This document shows, in pieces, positions 44,322-53,604 of a DNA stretch of 64,000 nucleotides. The stretch comes from Roseomonas alba (GTDB lineage: Bacteria; Pseudomonadota; Alphaproteobacteria; Acetobacterales; Acetobacteraceae), in NCBI RefSeq assembly GCF_019430885.1, contig NZ_JAHYBZ010000005.1, positions 124,001 through 188,000 on the forward strand, written 5' to 3'. The notes under the pieces are model-generated. The model searched no databases. It saw only the letters and a list, made by a program, of their open reading frames with translations, and was not told where the DNA came from. Within the stretch, counting starts at the first letter, position 1. Every line of letters starts with the position of its first letter. Made by a program: the position numbers and the translations under genes.

Positions 44322-45881
44322 ATGAATGATCTCCGTTTCGATCGCCGGGGCCTTCTGCGCGGCGGTGCCGCCGTCCTCGGTGCGCTCACGCCCGCCTCGC
44401 TGCTTCATGCGCAGCCGGCTGCTGGTTCCACCCTGACCATCGGCATTCCGGGCGTGCCGGCGACGATGGACCCGGTGAACCAGATCAACCATGACTGGAT
44501 GGTCACCACCCAGCTCATCTTCGAGAACCTCATCGAGTTCGACATCGACGGCAAGCTGAAGCCGCAGCTGGCCGCGGCGCTGCCGACGATCTCGGCCGAC
44601 GGGCTGACCTATGATTTCACATTGCGGCCAGGCGTGACCTTCTCGAACGGCCAGCCCTTCACGGCGGAAGACGTGAAGTACAGCTTCGACTACCTGCTCA
44701 ATCCGGCAAACCGCGCCGCGCGCCGCCCGATCTTCGCACGGATCACCGCGGTCGAGGTGGTCGATCCCCTGCATGTGCGCTTCACGCTCAGCGAGCCCTA
44801 TGCACCCTGGCTCGCCTTCATGACGAAGTGCATGGGCATCTTCGCCAAGGGCTCGCGAGAGGCGAACGGGCCGGACTTTTTCCGCAACGCGCCGGTCGGC
44901 GTAGGCACGGGCCCGGCAATCTTCGAGGAATGGCGGGCCAACGAATACATCAGTCTGCGGCGCAACCCGACCTATTGGAACCGCGGCGTGCCGGCCTGGG
45001 AGCGCCTGGTCGTGCGGCAATTGCCGGAGGATGCGACGCGCGTCGCCTATATCCGCAGCGGCCAGATCGACATCATGAGCTCCCCGCCGCCGCGCGACTT
45101 CGAACGGCTCAAGACGACGAACGGATTGCAGGGCGCGAGCCGGCCGACGCTCGGTGGTTGGTTCGCATTCTATATGGACAACACCAAGGCGCCCTTCGAC
45201 GACGTGAATCTCCGCCGCGCCGTATCGAGCGCGATCGATCGCGACCTGATCGCCAATCGCGTCTATCGCGGGCTGCTCGATCCCTCGGCCGTCTCGGCGC
45301 CGAAAAGCGCCTGGTGGTACCATGCCGAGGCCGACCGCGCCGCGGGCTTCGACCTGGACCGCGCGAAGCGATTCATGGCGGCGTCGCGCCATGCCGGCGG
45401 CGCCCCGATCGAGGTCACCATCCCCGCGACGCCCTATCTGCTCGATGTGCGCGATGCCGCGCTGGTGGTGCAGTCGCAGCTTAAGGCCATCGGCATCGAC
45501 ATGAAGATCAAGGTCATGGAGTTCGGGCCCATGATCCAGTCGATCATCCGCGGCGACGAACCGGCGAGCCTGTGGCTGCAGATGTCGCCGGGCGAACCCA
45601 CCTATCTGCTGCAGAACGTGCTGACGCCCGGGCAGATCGTGGCGAAATCCACCAACTACGATAGCCCGGCCTTCCGCGCGCTGCTCGCCCGCGCCTTCGC
45701 CGAGACGGACGAGGCGAAGCTGAAGCCGCTCTATGCCGAGATCCAGACGCTGCTCGCTGAGGACAGCCCGATGGTGTGGATCGGCTTTGCGCATGCGGCG
45801 AATGTCTGGCGCAGCCGGGTCAAGGACTTCACGCCGAATCAGGGCCTGACCATCGATCCAAGGCCGGTGGTGCTGGGCTGA
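44322..45881 (+). CDS. Dpp/Opp-type substrate-binding protein
   Basis: The protein has 519 residues with a Tat-like leader (FDRRGLLRGGAAVLGALTP). TLTIGIPGVPATMDPVNQINHD is the SBP_bac_5 opening, and FTLRPGVTFSNGQPFTAEDVKYSFDYLL is its diagnostic middle. The start at 44322 has AAGGA 8 bp upstream; an in-frame ATG at 44313 is also possible. It brings the operon's peptide-like or cyclic-amide substrate to the permeases. It follows hyuA after 99 bp with no gene. Confidence 0.92.
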   Translation: MNDLRFDRRGLLRGGAAVLGALTPASLLHAQPAAGSTLTIGIPGVPATMDPVNQINHDWMVTTQLIFENLIEFDIDGKLKPQLAAALPTISADGLTYDFTLRPGVTFSNGQPFTAEDVKYSFDYLLNPANRAARRPIFARITAVEVVDPLHVRFTLSEPYAPWLAFMTKCMGIFAKGSREANGPDFFRNAPVGVGTGPAIFEEWRANEYISLRRNPTYWNRGVPAWERLVVRQLPEDATRVAYIRSGQIDIMSSPPPRDFERLKTTNGLQGASRPTLGGWFAFYMDNTKAPFDDVNLRRAVSSAIDRDLIANRVYRGLLDPSAVSAPKSAWWYHAEADRAAGFDLDRAKRFMAASRHAGGAPIEVTIPATPYLLDVRDAALVVQSQLKAIGIDMKIKVMEFGPMIQSIIRGDEPASLWLQMSPGEPTYLLQNVLTPGQIVAKSTNYDSPAFRALLARAFAETDEAKLKPLYAEIQTLLAEDSPMVWIGFAHAANVWRSRVKDFTPNQGLTIDPRPVVLG

Positions 45882-45888
45882 TCCCGCC

Positions 45889-46836
45889 ATGCTGCGCCTC
45901 CTGCTCGACCGGCTGGTCTTCTCGGTGCTGACGCTGCTGGCGGTCGGTCTTTGCCTGTTCGTGCTGACGCGATCCATCGCGGGCACGCCGGCGCGCATCG
46001 TGCTGGGCAATGAGGCGACGGCCGACCAGATCGCTGCCTTCGACGCGGAGCACGGGCTCGACCAGCCGGTGTTCACACAATACCTGCGCTGGGTCGGCAG
46101 CATCGCCGGGCATCTCGATTTCGGGCGCTCGCTGCTGACCGGCAAGCCGGTGACGGAGACGCTGGCCGAAAGCATGCCGATCACACTCCAGATCGTGGGT
46201 TTCGCCTTTCTGTTCGCCGTGGCCGTGGCACTTCCGCTCGGCATCGTCTCGGCCTGCTATCCGGGCTCGCTCGCAGACCATGTGACGCGGATCGTCTCGG
46301 TGCTCGGCGTATCCATGCCTGGCTTCTGGCTAGGTCTGATGCTGATCCGCTTCCCTGCCGTGGAGTTCGGCTGGTTCCCTCCTGGCGGCTATGTGCCGGT
46401 CAGCGAGGGCTGGGGGCCGCATCTGCAATCGCTCGTGCTGCCCTCCTTCACGCTCGGCATCTACTACATCGCCATCCTCAGCCGGATGACGCGCTCGGGC
46501 CTGCTCGAGGTGCGTGGGCTCGACTACATCCGCACCGCGCGGGCGATGGGGATCGGGCGCGGCCGCATGCTGGTTTACGCGCTGAAGAACGCGCTGGTGC
46601 CGGTGGTCAGCGTCGCCGCCATGGCTTTCGGCTACATGTTCGGCTGGGCGCTGATCGTCGAATACCTGTTCAACCTGCCGGGCATGTCGAACGGGCTGCT
46701 GACCGCCATCACGTCGCGCGACTACACGCTGGTGCAGGCCATCGTGCTGGTCTTCACCATGCTGTTCATCCTGTCGAACCTGGTCGCGGATCTGATCAAC
46801 GCCATGCTCAACCCGCGGCTGGGGGTGGCGCGATGA
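45889..46836 (+). CDS. Dpp-type permease B
   Basis: This is a 315-residue inner-membrane permease with six helices. MLRLLLDRLVFSVLTLLAVGL opens it, and GRSLLTGKPVTETLAESMPITLQIV and the EAA loop (YIRTARAMGIGRGRML) are typical DppB. It starts 7 bp after the binding protein and overlaps permease C by 4 bp. Confidence 0.93.
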   Translation: MLRLLLDRLVFSVLTLLAVGLCLFVLTRSIAGTPARIVLGNEATADQIAAFDAEHGLDQPVFTQYLRWVGSIAGHLDFGRSLLTGKPVTETLAESMPITLQIVGFAFLFAVAVALPLGIVSACYPGSLADHVTRIVSVLGVSMPGFWLGLMLIRFPAVEFGWFPPGGYVPVSEGWGPHLQSLVLPSFTLGIYYIAILSRMTRSGLLEVRGLDYIRTARAMGIGRGRMLVYALKNALVPVVSVAAMAFGYMFGWALIVEYLFNLPGMSNGLLTAITSRDYTLVQAIVLVFTMLFILSNLVADLINAMLNPRLGVAR

Positions 46837-47738
46837 GCGGCATCGCGCTGCTGCGCCGCGGGCGGCTATGGCGGCTGCTGCGCGACCAGGGCAGCAGCCT
46901 GATCGGTGGGCTGATCGTTGCGATCGTGCTGCTGACAGCGCTCCTCGCGCCCTGGATCGCGCCGCGCGACCCGGTTGAGATCGACATCGTGAACGCCCTG
47001 CTGCCGCCCGATGCCGAGTTTCCGCTCGGCACCGACCAGGGCGGGCGGGACGTGCTCAGCCGCATCATCTGGGGCACGCGCGTCTCGCTCACCGTCAGCC
47101 TGCTCGCGGTAGTGATCGGGGTGACGCTCGGTACGCTGCTCGGCCTGTTCGCCGCCTATCACCGCGGCTCCTGGATCGAGCAGGTGCTGATGCGGCTGAT
47201 GGACATGATCGCCTCCATCCCGCTGCTGATCTGGGCGATCGCGCTGGTCGGCATCATCGGCGTGCAGCCCGTGACGCTCGGTCCTCTCACCTTCGACAAT
47301 GAGCACAAGCTGCTGGTGCTGATCGGCCTGCTGTATGTGCCGTCGCTGACGCGCGTGACCCATGCGGTGGCGCAGGCCGAAATGTCGGCCGACTATGTCC
47401 GGGCGCGGCAGGTCGAAGGTGCTTCCCCGATCGCCATCGTGCTCGGGGACGTGCTGCCGAACTGTCTGTCGCCCATCATGGTGCAGGCGACGCTCCTGAT
47501 TGCGGCGGGTATCGTGGTCGAGGCCTCGGTCAGCTTCATTGGCCTCGGCGTGCAGCCGCCGCGGCCGAGCTGGGGGTCGATGCTGGCCGATGCACGCAAT
47601 TATGTTTTCTCGCCCGAATGGTGGCTGCCGGTATTCCCGGGCATTGCCATCTCGCTGACGGTGATCGGCTTCAACCTTCTGGGGGACGGGCTGCGCGACG
47701 TGCTCGACCCGCGCCGCGTCACGCGGGGCCTGGCATGA
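46833..47738 (+). CDS. Dpp-type permease C
   Basis: The permease has 301 residues. SSLIGGLIVAIVLLTALLAPWIAPRDPVE and FPLGTDQGGRDVLSRIIWGTRVSLTV are DppC hallmarks, with a coupling loop DYVRARQVEGASPIAIV. Overlaps with both neighbours by 4 bp show tight coupling. Confidence 0.93.
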   Translation: MSGIALLRRGRLWRLLRDQGSSLIGGLIVAIVLLTALLAPWIAPRDPVEIDIVNALLPPDAEFPLGTDQGGRDVLSRIIWGTRVSLTVSLLAVVIGVTLGTLLGLFAAYHRGSWIEQVLMRLMDMIASIPLLIWAIALVGIIGVQPVTLGPLTFDNEHKLLVLIGLLYVPSLTRVTHAVAQAEMSADYVRARQVEGASPIAIVLGDVLPNCLSPIMVQATLLIAAGIVVEASVSFIGLGVQPPRPSWGSMLADARNYVFSPEWWLPVFPGIAISLTVIGFNLLGDGLRDVLDPRRVTRGLA

Positions 47739-48700
47739 CGGCGCCGCTGCTCGACGTCCGGGGCCTGCGCGTCGCTTTCCCGATGGGCGGCGGCTGGGGC
47801 GAGGCAGTGCGTGGCGTCGATTTCGCCGTGGCTCCCGGGGAAGCGGTCGGCCTCGTCGGCGAGTCGGGGTCAGGCAAGAGCCTCAGCGCACTCGCGATCA
47901 TGCGGCTGATCGCCGCGCCGGGGCGCATCGCCGGCGGCATCATTCGCTTCGACGGTCAGGACCTGCTCGCCCTGCCGGAATCCGGCATGCGCCGACTGCG
48001 CGGACGCCATATCGGCATGGTGTTCCAGGACCCGTCCACTTCGCTGAACCCAGCCTTTTCGGTTGGGCAGCAGTTGGTGGACACGATCCGCGCGCATCGC
48101 CCCGAGCTCGGCCGCAAGGCGTTGCGCGATCGCGCCGCCGAGGTGCTCTCCCTCGTCGGCATCACGGAGCCGCAGCGGCGCCTTACCGCCTATCCGCACC
48201 AGTTCAGCGGCGGCATGCGCCAGCGCGTGCTGATTGCCATGGCCATCGCCTGCGAGCCGCGGCTGCTCATCGCCGACGAACCGACTACCGCGCTCGACGT
48301 CACGGTGCAGGCGCGGGTGGTCGAGCTGCTGAACCGGTTGCGGCAGCAGCTTGGCCTAACGGTGCTGTTCATCTCGCACAATCTCGACCTGGTGGCTGAG
48401 CTCTGCGACCGCGTCGTGGTGATGTATGCGGGCCAGGTGGTCGAGGAAGCGGCGACGGTCGATCTCTTCACCCACCCGCGCCATCCCTATACACGCCTGT
48501 TGCAGCGCTGCATCCCGCGGCTCGGCCTGGCCGGCCACCGCCTGCCGGCGATCGAGGGCGCGCCGCCGCCAGCCGGGCGCGTGCCTCCGGGCTGCGCCTT
48601 CGCCGAGCGCTGCCCCGATGCGGTGCAACGCTGCGCCCTTGCGCCGCCGGCCCGCCGCGCCCTCGACGGCCATGACGTCGCCTGCTGGGAGGCCGCATGA
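47735..48700 (+). CDS. Dpp-type ATPase D
   Basis: The ATPase has 321 residues. Walker A is GESGSGKSLSALAIM, the signature FSGGMRQRVLIAMAI, and Walker B LLIADEPTTALDVTVQ. The C-terminal CAFAERCPDAVQRC is the four-Cys region that often binds an Fe-S cluster in DppD/F. It starts at the ATG inside the permease C stop. Confidence 0.94.
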   Translation: MTAPLLDVRGLRVAFPMGGGWGEAVRGVDFAVAPGEAVGLVGESGSGKSLSALAIMRLIAAPGRIAGGIIRFDGQDLLALPESGMRRLRGRHIGMVFQDPSTSLNPAFSVGQQLVDTIRAHRPELGRKALRDRAAEVLSLVGITEPQRRLTAYPHQFSGGMRQRVLIAMAIACEPRLLIADEPTTALDVTVQARVVELLNRLRQQLGLTVLFISHNLDLVAELCDRVVVMYAGQVVEEAATVDLFTHPRHPYTRLLQRCIPRLGLAGHRLPAIEGAPPPAGRVPPGCAFAERCPDAVQRCALAPPARRALDGHDVACWEAA

Positions 48701-49710
48701 CCGCCGAGATCCTGCTGGACCTCGTGGAGCTCGACAAGCGCTACGTGCTGGACGGCGGGTTGCTGGCGCGGCTGACCGGACGACAGCGCGTGCTCCAGGC
48801 GCTCGACAAGGTGTCCCTGACCATCCGCCGGCGCGAGGTGATCGGCCTGGTCGGCGAAAGCGGCAGCGGCAAATCCACCCTCGCCCAGGCGGCGGTCCGG
48901 CTGCTGGATGTCGATGGCGGCAGCGTGGCCTGGAAGGGCAACAGCGTTACGCGGGCGCGCGGCAAGGCGCTGCGCGGCTTCCGGCGCGGCGTGCAGATGG
49001 TGTTCCAGGACACCGGCTCCTCGCTCAATCCGCGCAAGACCATCGGGCGGCATCTGTCGCAATCGCTCGCCCTGGGCGGCCTGCCGCGCGCCGCGCGGCC
49101 GGCCCGGATACGCGAATTGCTCGATCTCATCGGGATGAACGAGACCGTTCTGACGCGCTATCCGCACCAACTGTCCGGCGGGCAGCGGCAGCGCATCGCC
49201 ATCGCGCGCAGCCTCGCCGCCGAGCCCGAGTTGCTCGTGGCGGACGAACCCGTCGCCTCGCTCGACGTCTCGCTCCAGGCGCAGATCGTCAACCTGCTGG
49301 ACGAGTTGCGCGAACGGCTCGGCCTGACGCTGCTGTTCATCAGCCACGACCTCGCGCTGGTGGGGCATATCAGCACGCGTGTGGTGGTGATGTATGCCGG
49401 CAGCGTCGTCGAGGAAGGCGATCCGGCGACGGTGCTGACGCGGCCCGCGCATCCCTATACGCGCGCGCTGATCGCCGCGATCCCGCAGGGTGTCGAGGGG
49501 CGCGGCCGCAGCCGGGACGCCGCCGATCGGGGTGCCGAGGGCATCCCTTCGCAGGGATGCCGCTTTGCGCCGCGCTGCCCGCAGGCGCGCGACATGTGCC
49601 GCAGCCTCGCGCCAGCCACGCTGCTGCTGCCCGGCGGCCACGGCGTCGCCTGCCACTTCGCGGGGCAGAGCGCGACGCAACCCAGCACGACAGAGGTCCT
49701 GGCATCATGA
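48697..49710 (+). CDS. Dpp-type ATPase F
   Basis: The ATPase has 337 residues. Walker A is GESGSGKSTLAQAAV, the signature LSGGQRQRIAIARSL, and Walker B LLVADEPVASLDVSLQ, with a Cys-rich tail (CRFAPRCPQARDMC). It partners ATPase D and completes the five-gene transporter. The stop overlaps the racemase start by 4 bp. Confidence 0.94.
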   Translation: MTAEILLDLVELDKRYVLDGGLLARLTGRQRVLQALDKVSLTIRRREVIGLVGESGSGKSTLAQAAVRLLDVDGGSVAWKGNSVTRARGKALRGFRRGVQMVFQDTGSSLNPRKTIGRHLSQSLALGGLPRAARPARIRELLDLIGMNETVLTRYPHQLSGGQRQRIAIARSLAAEPELLVADEPVASLDVSLQAQIVNLLDELRERLGLTLLFISHDLALVGHISTRVVVMYAGSVVEEGDPATVLTRPAHPYTRALIAAIPQGVEGRGRSRDAADRGAEGIPSQGCRFAPRCPQARDMCRSLAPATLLLPGGHGVACHFAGQSATQPSTTEVLAS

Positions 49711-50819
49711 CATCGCTGCGTCCGGCCTGGGTCGAGATCGACCTCGATGCCCTGGCGAACAACATGCGGACCATGCGGGCGATGGCCGGGCCCGATTGCT
49801 TCATCTACGCCGTGGTGAAGGGCGACGGCTATGGCACCGGGACGGTCGAGGCCGCGACGGTGCTGCAGGCGCATGGCGCGGACGGCATCGCCCTGGGCGA
49901 CCCCGACGCCATCGCGGGGTTGCGCGCCGCCGGCATTACCGTGCCGATCCTGCTCTACGCCGCCACGCTGCCCGAACAGGCGGCTTCGGTCGCCGCGCTC
50001 GATGCCATCCCGACTGTGCACGACCTGGCGGGGCTGGAAGCCTATGGCGCTCTGAACCGGCCCATGGAGATCTGGGTGAAGCTCGATTGCGGCCTGGGCC
50101 GCATCGGGCTGCCGCCAGATTCCTGGGATGCGGCCTTCCGTCGCCTGGCGGCGCTGCCCATGCTGCGGCTCGGCGGCATCTATGGCCATTTCCGCTCGCC
50201 CGATGTCGAGGTGACCATTGACCGGCAGGCCGTGGTCTTCCGCGCCGGCGTGGAGGCGGCACGGACGGCGGGGCTGGATGGGTTCCGTACCATGGTCGCC
50301 GGCAGCCGCCTCGTGCTCGGCCATCCGGCGCTGCACCTCACGGCGGTCAATCCGGGCAAGGCGCTCTATGGCTTCGTCGATGCGGGCTGGCCGCAGCATC
50401 ATCGCATCCGGCCCGTCGTCGCGGCGCTGAAGACGCGCGTCATCCAGGTCAAGACGCATCCCCCGGGGAGCGGCTGGTATGCCGATGAGACGCCCTGCGA
50501 CGTCATGCGCCGTTCCGTGGTGGTGCCGCTCGGCTACCTGGATGGGCTCAACTTCCATCCGCCGGGACATGTCGCGCTGCTGCGTGGCATGCGCGTGCCG
50601 GTGCTCGGCCGCCGCGGCATCGAGCACATGGTGCTGGACGCCAGCGGCGTTCCCGATGCGACGGTGGGCGACGAGGTCGTCTTCGTCGGCCGCCAGGGTG
50701 AGGACAGCATCACACTCGACGAACTCGCCGCCGTGATCGGGCAGCAGCCCATGGAACTCGGCACGCGCATCGCGCGTCTCGCGCCGCGCCGCTACCGGCC
50801 AGTGAGCGCCGGCGGCTGA
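49707..50819 (+). CDS. Alanine-racemase-family PLP enzyme
   Basis: The enzyme has 370 residues. WVEIDLDALANNMRTMR and YAVVKGDGYGTG (with the PLP Lys in VKGDGYG) mark the fold-type III barrel, and PLGYLDGLNFHP matches the catalytic Tyr region (GY.DG). It would racemise an amino acid released from the transported compound. The sequence is divergent from housekeeping Alr, so a specialised substrate is likely. It is coupled to the transporter and not a free-standing biosynthetic gene. Confidence 0.8.
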   Translation: MTSLRPAWVEIDLDALANNMRTMRAMAGPDCFIYAVVKGDGYGTGTVEAATVLQAHGADGIALGDPDAIAGLRAAGITVPILLYAATLPEQAASVAALDAIPTVHDLAGLEAYGALNRPMEIWVKLDCGLGRIGLPPDSWDAAFRRLAALPMLRLGGIYGHFRSPDVEVTIDRQAVVFRAGVEAARTAGLDGFRTMVAGSRLVLGHPALHLTAVNPGKALYGFVDAGWPQHHRIRPVVAALKTRVIQVKTHPPGSGWYADETPCDVMRRSVVVPLGYLDGLNFHPPGHVALLRGMRVPVLGRRGIEHMVLDASGVPDATVGDEVVFVGRQGEDSITLDELAAVIGQQPMELGTRIARLAPRRYRPVSAGG

Positions 50820-50851
50820 ACGGATCTCGGGCTCCTCGAAGGGTATCGCAC

Positions 50852-52150
50852 ATGTTCCATCTCGGATGGTTTCTGAAGGCCGGCTTCGGCGTGCAGGGCT
50901 GGGGCGACCCCTGGTCCGGCGACATCGCCAGCGAGTGGATGAAGCCCGATTTCTACGTCGAGATGGCGCGAGCCCTGGAACGGGGGCGCTTCGACTATCT
51001 GATGATCGAGGATTCCTCGATGATCAACGACAGCTACGAAGGCAGCATGCGCGCGACGTTGCGCCGCGCCGCCGGCGCGCCGAAATGCGACCCGGTGCCG
51101 CTGGTGCCGCTGATCGCGCAGGGCAGCCAGCATATTGGCGTCGTCGTGACGGTAACGACGACCTTCTATCCGCCCTTCATGGCCGCGCGGCTCGGTGTGA
51201 CGCTCGACCACCTGACCAATGGGCGTGTCGGGCTGAACCTCGTCACCGCGAGCGGGCATCGCGCGGCGCAGAATTACGGGTTGGAGAAGCACCTCCAGCA
51301 TGATCTGCGTTACGAGATGGCAGATGAATGGATGGAGGTGGTGAACCGCCTCTGGTCGTCCTGGGAGCCGGATGCGGTCGTCGCTGACCCGTTGGAAGGC
51401 TTCTTCGCCGATGCCGGGAAGGTCCAGCCCATCGAGTTCGAGGGACGCTTCTTCCGCTGCCGCGGGCCACTGAACACCATCCCGGGGCCGCAGGGCCGCC
51501 CTGTGATCTGCCAGGCCGGTGGGTCGCCGGCGGGGCGCGCCCTGGCCGCGAAGCATGCCGACACGATCGTCGCGGCGGCCAATGGCGTCGCCTCGATGAA
51601 GGAGTTCCGCGACGACGTCGTGCAGCGCATCGCCGCCGCGGGGCGCGATCCCGGGGATTGCAAGGTGATGTTCCTGGTCTCGCCGATCCTGGACGAGAGC
51701 GACGAGCAGGCGCAGGACCGTCGCGACCGCCAGCGTGCGAAGGAGAGCGCGAACCTGCTCGGGCGGCTGGAGCGGCTATCCTACATGTCAGGCCTCGATA
51801 TGTCGAAGTTCGACCTCGATGAACCGTTGCCGGCGGACATCCTGTCGCGCGTGAACGGCCATCAAAGCTCGATCCAGGAGACCATGCGCGGCGGCGGCAC
51901 GCTGCGCGACATGCTGCGCTATACGCCGGTCGAATCCGTGGAGCTCTGTGGCAGCCCGGACACCGTGGCGTCGCAGATGGCGGAGATCATGCAGGAGGTG
52001 GGCGGCGACGGCTTCCTCATCGCCAGCAACGTCAACCGCCGCAACATCGCGGAGATCGTCGACGGCCTTTCACCCGCCCTGATGCGTCGCGGACTGATCC
52101 GCAGCGGCTACGACCACGCGAATTTCCGCGACAATCTGCTGGCCTTCTGA
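50852..52150 (+). CDS. LLM-class flavin-dependent monooxygenase
   Basis: The enzyme has 432 residues. FHLGWFLKAGFGVQGWG, TVTTTFYPPFMAARLGVTLDHLTNGRVGLNLVTA and FFRCRGPLNTIPGPQGRPVICQAGGS place it in the NtaA/SnaA/DszA (luciferase-like) subgroup. It uses reduced flavin from a partner reductase, which is not in the window. With the next gene it recalls the RutA/RutC pair of pyrimidine-ring opening; that comparison is inference. Confidence 0.88.
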   Translation: MFHLGWFLKAGFGVQGWGDPWSGDIASEWMKPDFYVEMARALERGRFDYLMIEDSSMINDSYEGSMRATLRRAAGAPKCDPVPLVPLIAQGSQHIGVVVTVTTTFYPPFMAARLGVTLDHLTNGRVGLNLVTASGHRAAQNYGLEKHLQHDLRYEMADEWMEVVNRLWSSWEPDAVVADPLEGFFADAGKVQPIEFEGRFFRCRGPLNTIPGPQGRPVICQAGGSPAGRALAAKHADTIVAAANGVASMKEFRDDVVQRIAAAGRDPGDCKVMFLVSPILDESDEQAQDRRDRQRAKESANLLGRLERLSYMSGLDMSKFDLDEPLPADILSRVNGHQSSIQETMRGGGTLRDMLRYTPVESVELCGSPDTVASQMAEIMQEVGGDGFLIASNVNRRNIAEIVDGLSPALMRRGLIRSGYDHANFRDNLLAF

Positions 52151-52178
52151 CCACCAAGATACCGCGAAGGGACCGACC

Positions 52179-52538
52179 ATGACGCCCACCTACATCAACC
52201 CGCGCGACCTGGCGCACCGCTCCGATGCCGTGGTCTGGAACGGCGTGGCCTATCTGCCTGGCGTGATGCCGCGTGACGGCAGTGCGACGCTTACCGAGCA
52301 GACGCGCGACGTGCTGGCGCAGATCGACGCGCTGCTGGCGCTGGCCGGCACGTCGAAGGACATGCTGCTGACCGCGACGATCTGGATGAACAACGTCAAG
52401 CACGACGCGGCCGGCTTCAATGCGGTATGGAACGAGTGGTTGGTTTCGGGTCGCAAGCCCGTGCGGGCCTGCATCGAATCCTCGTTCCAGATCCCCGGGC
52501 TGATGGAAGTGATGGTGACTGCGGCAGTACCGGCCTGA
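52179..52538 (+). CDS. RidA/YjgF-family protein
   Basis: The product has 119 residues and a trimer-forming deaminase fold. PVRACIESSFQIPGLMEVMVT holds the conserved Arg and Glu of the RidA active site. It would hydrolyse enamine or imine intermediates to a keto compound and ammonia, fitting a late step of the operon's pathway. It ends the run of plus-strand genes from 40321. Confidence 0.9.
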   Translation: MTPTYINPRDLAHRSDAVVWNGVAYLPGVMPRDGSATLTEQTRDVLAQIDALLALAGTSKDMLLTATIWMNNVKHDAAGFNAVWNEWLVSGRKPVRACIESSFQIPGLMEVMVTAAVPA

Positions 52539-52737
52539 TCGACCGGACGTGACGGGAGGATTGCGACAGAAATGGGTGACTCGCTCGGCTATCGTGCGAA
52601 GTCTGACGTCGTCGACCCCTCCGACAACACCTCGGTGCAGCCATAGATGGATGGGATGCGCCCGCCCGGCGTTGACGCTGCCCCATAACGCGATCCGTCT
52701 GTGATGAGGAGGTTGACCTGCTGGGAAGGAGGCGTGA

Positions 52738-52926
52738 ATGCCGAGGCAGAGCCATACGGCGGAGCAGATCATTCGGTTGCTACGGCAAGCTGAAGTGGAA
52801 ATGTCGCAGGGGCGCAGGATTGGGGCGATCTGCCGTGGTCTTGGTGTCTCGCAGGCGAGCCTTCATCAGTGGCGAGCTGAGTATGACGATTTGCAGGTCG
52901 ACCAGGTGTCTGACCCCAGGGTTTGA
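52738..52926 (+). pseudogene. IS3-family orfA fragment
   Basis: Sixty-two codons read MPRQSHTAEQIIRLLRQAEV, then GAICRGLGVSQASLHQWRAEYDDL, after which the frame stops. A ribosome site (GGAAGGAGG) is present, so the start is intact, but the helix-turn-helix half alone remains and no orfB follows. It is a second IS3-type scrap, similar in sequence to the one at 37833. Confidence 0.75.
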
Positions 52927-53022
52927 TGGTGCAGTCTTTTCCTAGCCATCGAAGGACGCGCTAAGGGCCAGGTTCTCCACAGGAGCGCCCGCACGACAGA
53001 GGCGGTCCGTCGCGCGATCCAG

Positions 53023-53540
53023 CCCTTCCTGCTTGTTGCCGTCGATCGCACTTCGAAGTTCGCCCTCGTCCATCTCGTCGAGAGCACAACACGCGTCACA
53101 GCATCCGCCGTCCTCGAGGTCCTTGTCGTCGCCGTGCCCGACCGCATTCGCACCGTGCTCACCGACAACGGCATCCAATTCCGCTTCCAGCGTCGCTACA
53201 CGAACGGGCCAACGGCGCGCTTCGTGGCACACATGTTCGACATGCGCTGCGCCGATCACGGCATCGAGCATCGCTTCACTCGCATCAACCATCCCTGGAC
53301 CAACGGCCAGGTCGAGCGGACGAACCGCACCATCAAGGATGCCACCGTCAAACGCTTCCACCACTAAAGCCCCGACCAGCTCCGACGGCAACTCGATGCC
53401 TTCGTCGCCGCCTACAGTTTCGCCGGGTGCCTCAAGCGCCTGCGCGGCCTCACTCCATACGAGTACGCCTGCAAGGCATGGGCCGATCAGCCCCAACGCT
53501 TCACCCAAACCCGCACCATCTAATGCCTGGACTAAACAAG
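53023..53540 (+). pseudogene. IS481-family transposase C-terminal fragment
   Basis: LLVAVDRTSKFALVHLVEST, then DRIRTVLTDNGIQFRFQRRY and NHPWTNGQVERTNRTIKDAT are the DDE core of IS481 transposases, continuing to LTPYEYACKAWADQPQRF and MPGLNK at the end. A stop at 53365 interrupts the frame and the N-terminal half is missing. It is dead and lies just before the LysR gene. Confidence 0.8.
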
Positions 53541-53604
53541 CGGCTGGTGCCGGACTATCACGCGGCGGTCGAGGCCGGGGAAGCGAGATCAGAGTCTCGG
53601 GTCT

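Noticed and set aside
52738..53540. Active insertion sequence
   Set aside because: The IS3 part has only the start of orfA, and the IS481 part is truncated and carries an internal stop, so neither can transpose alone.
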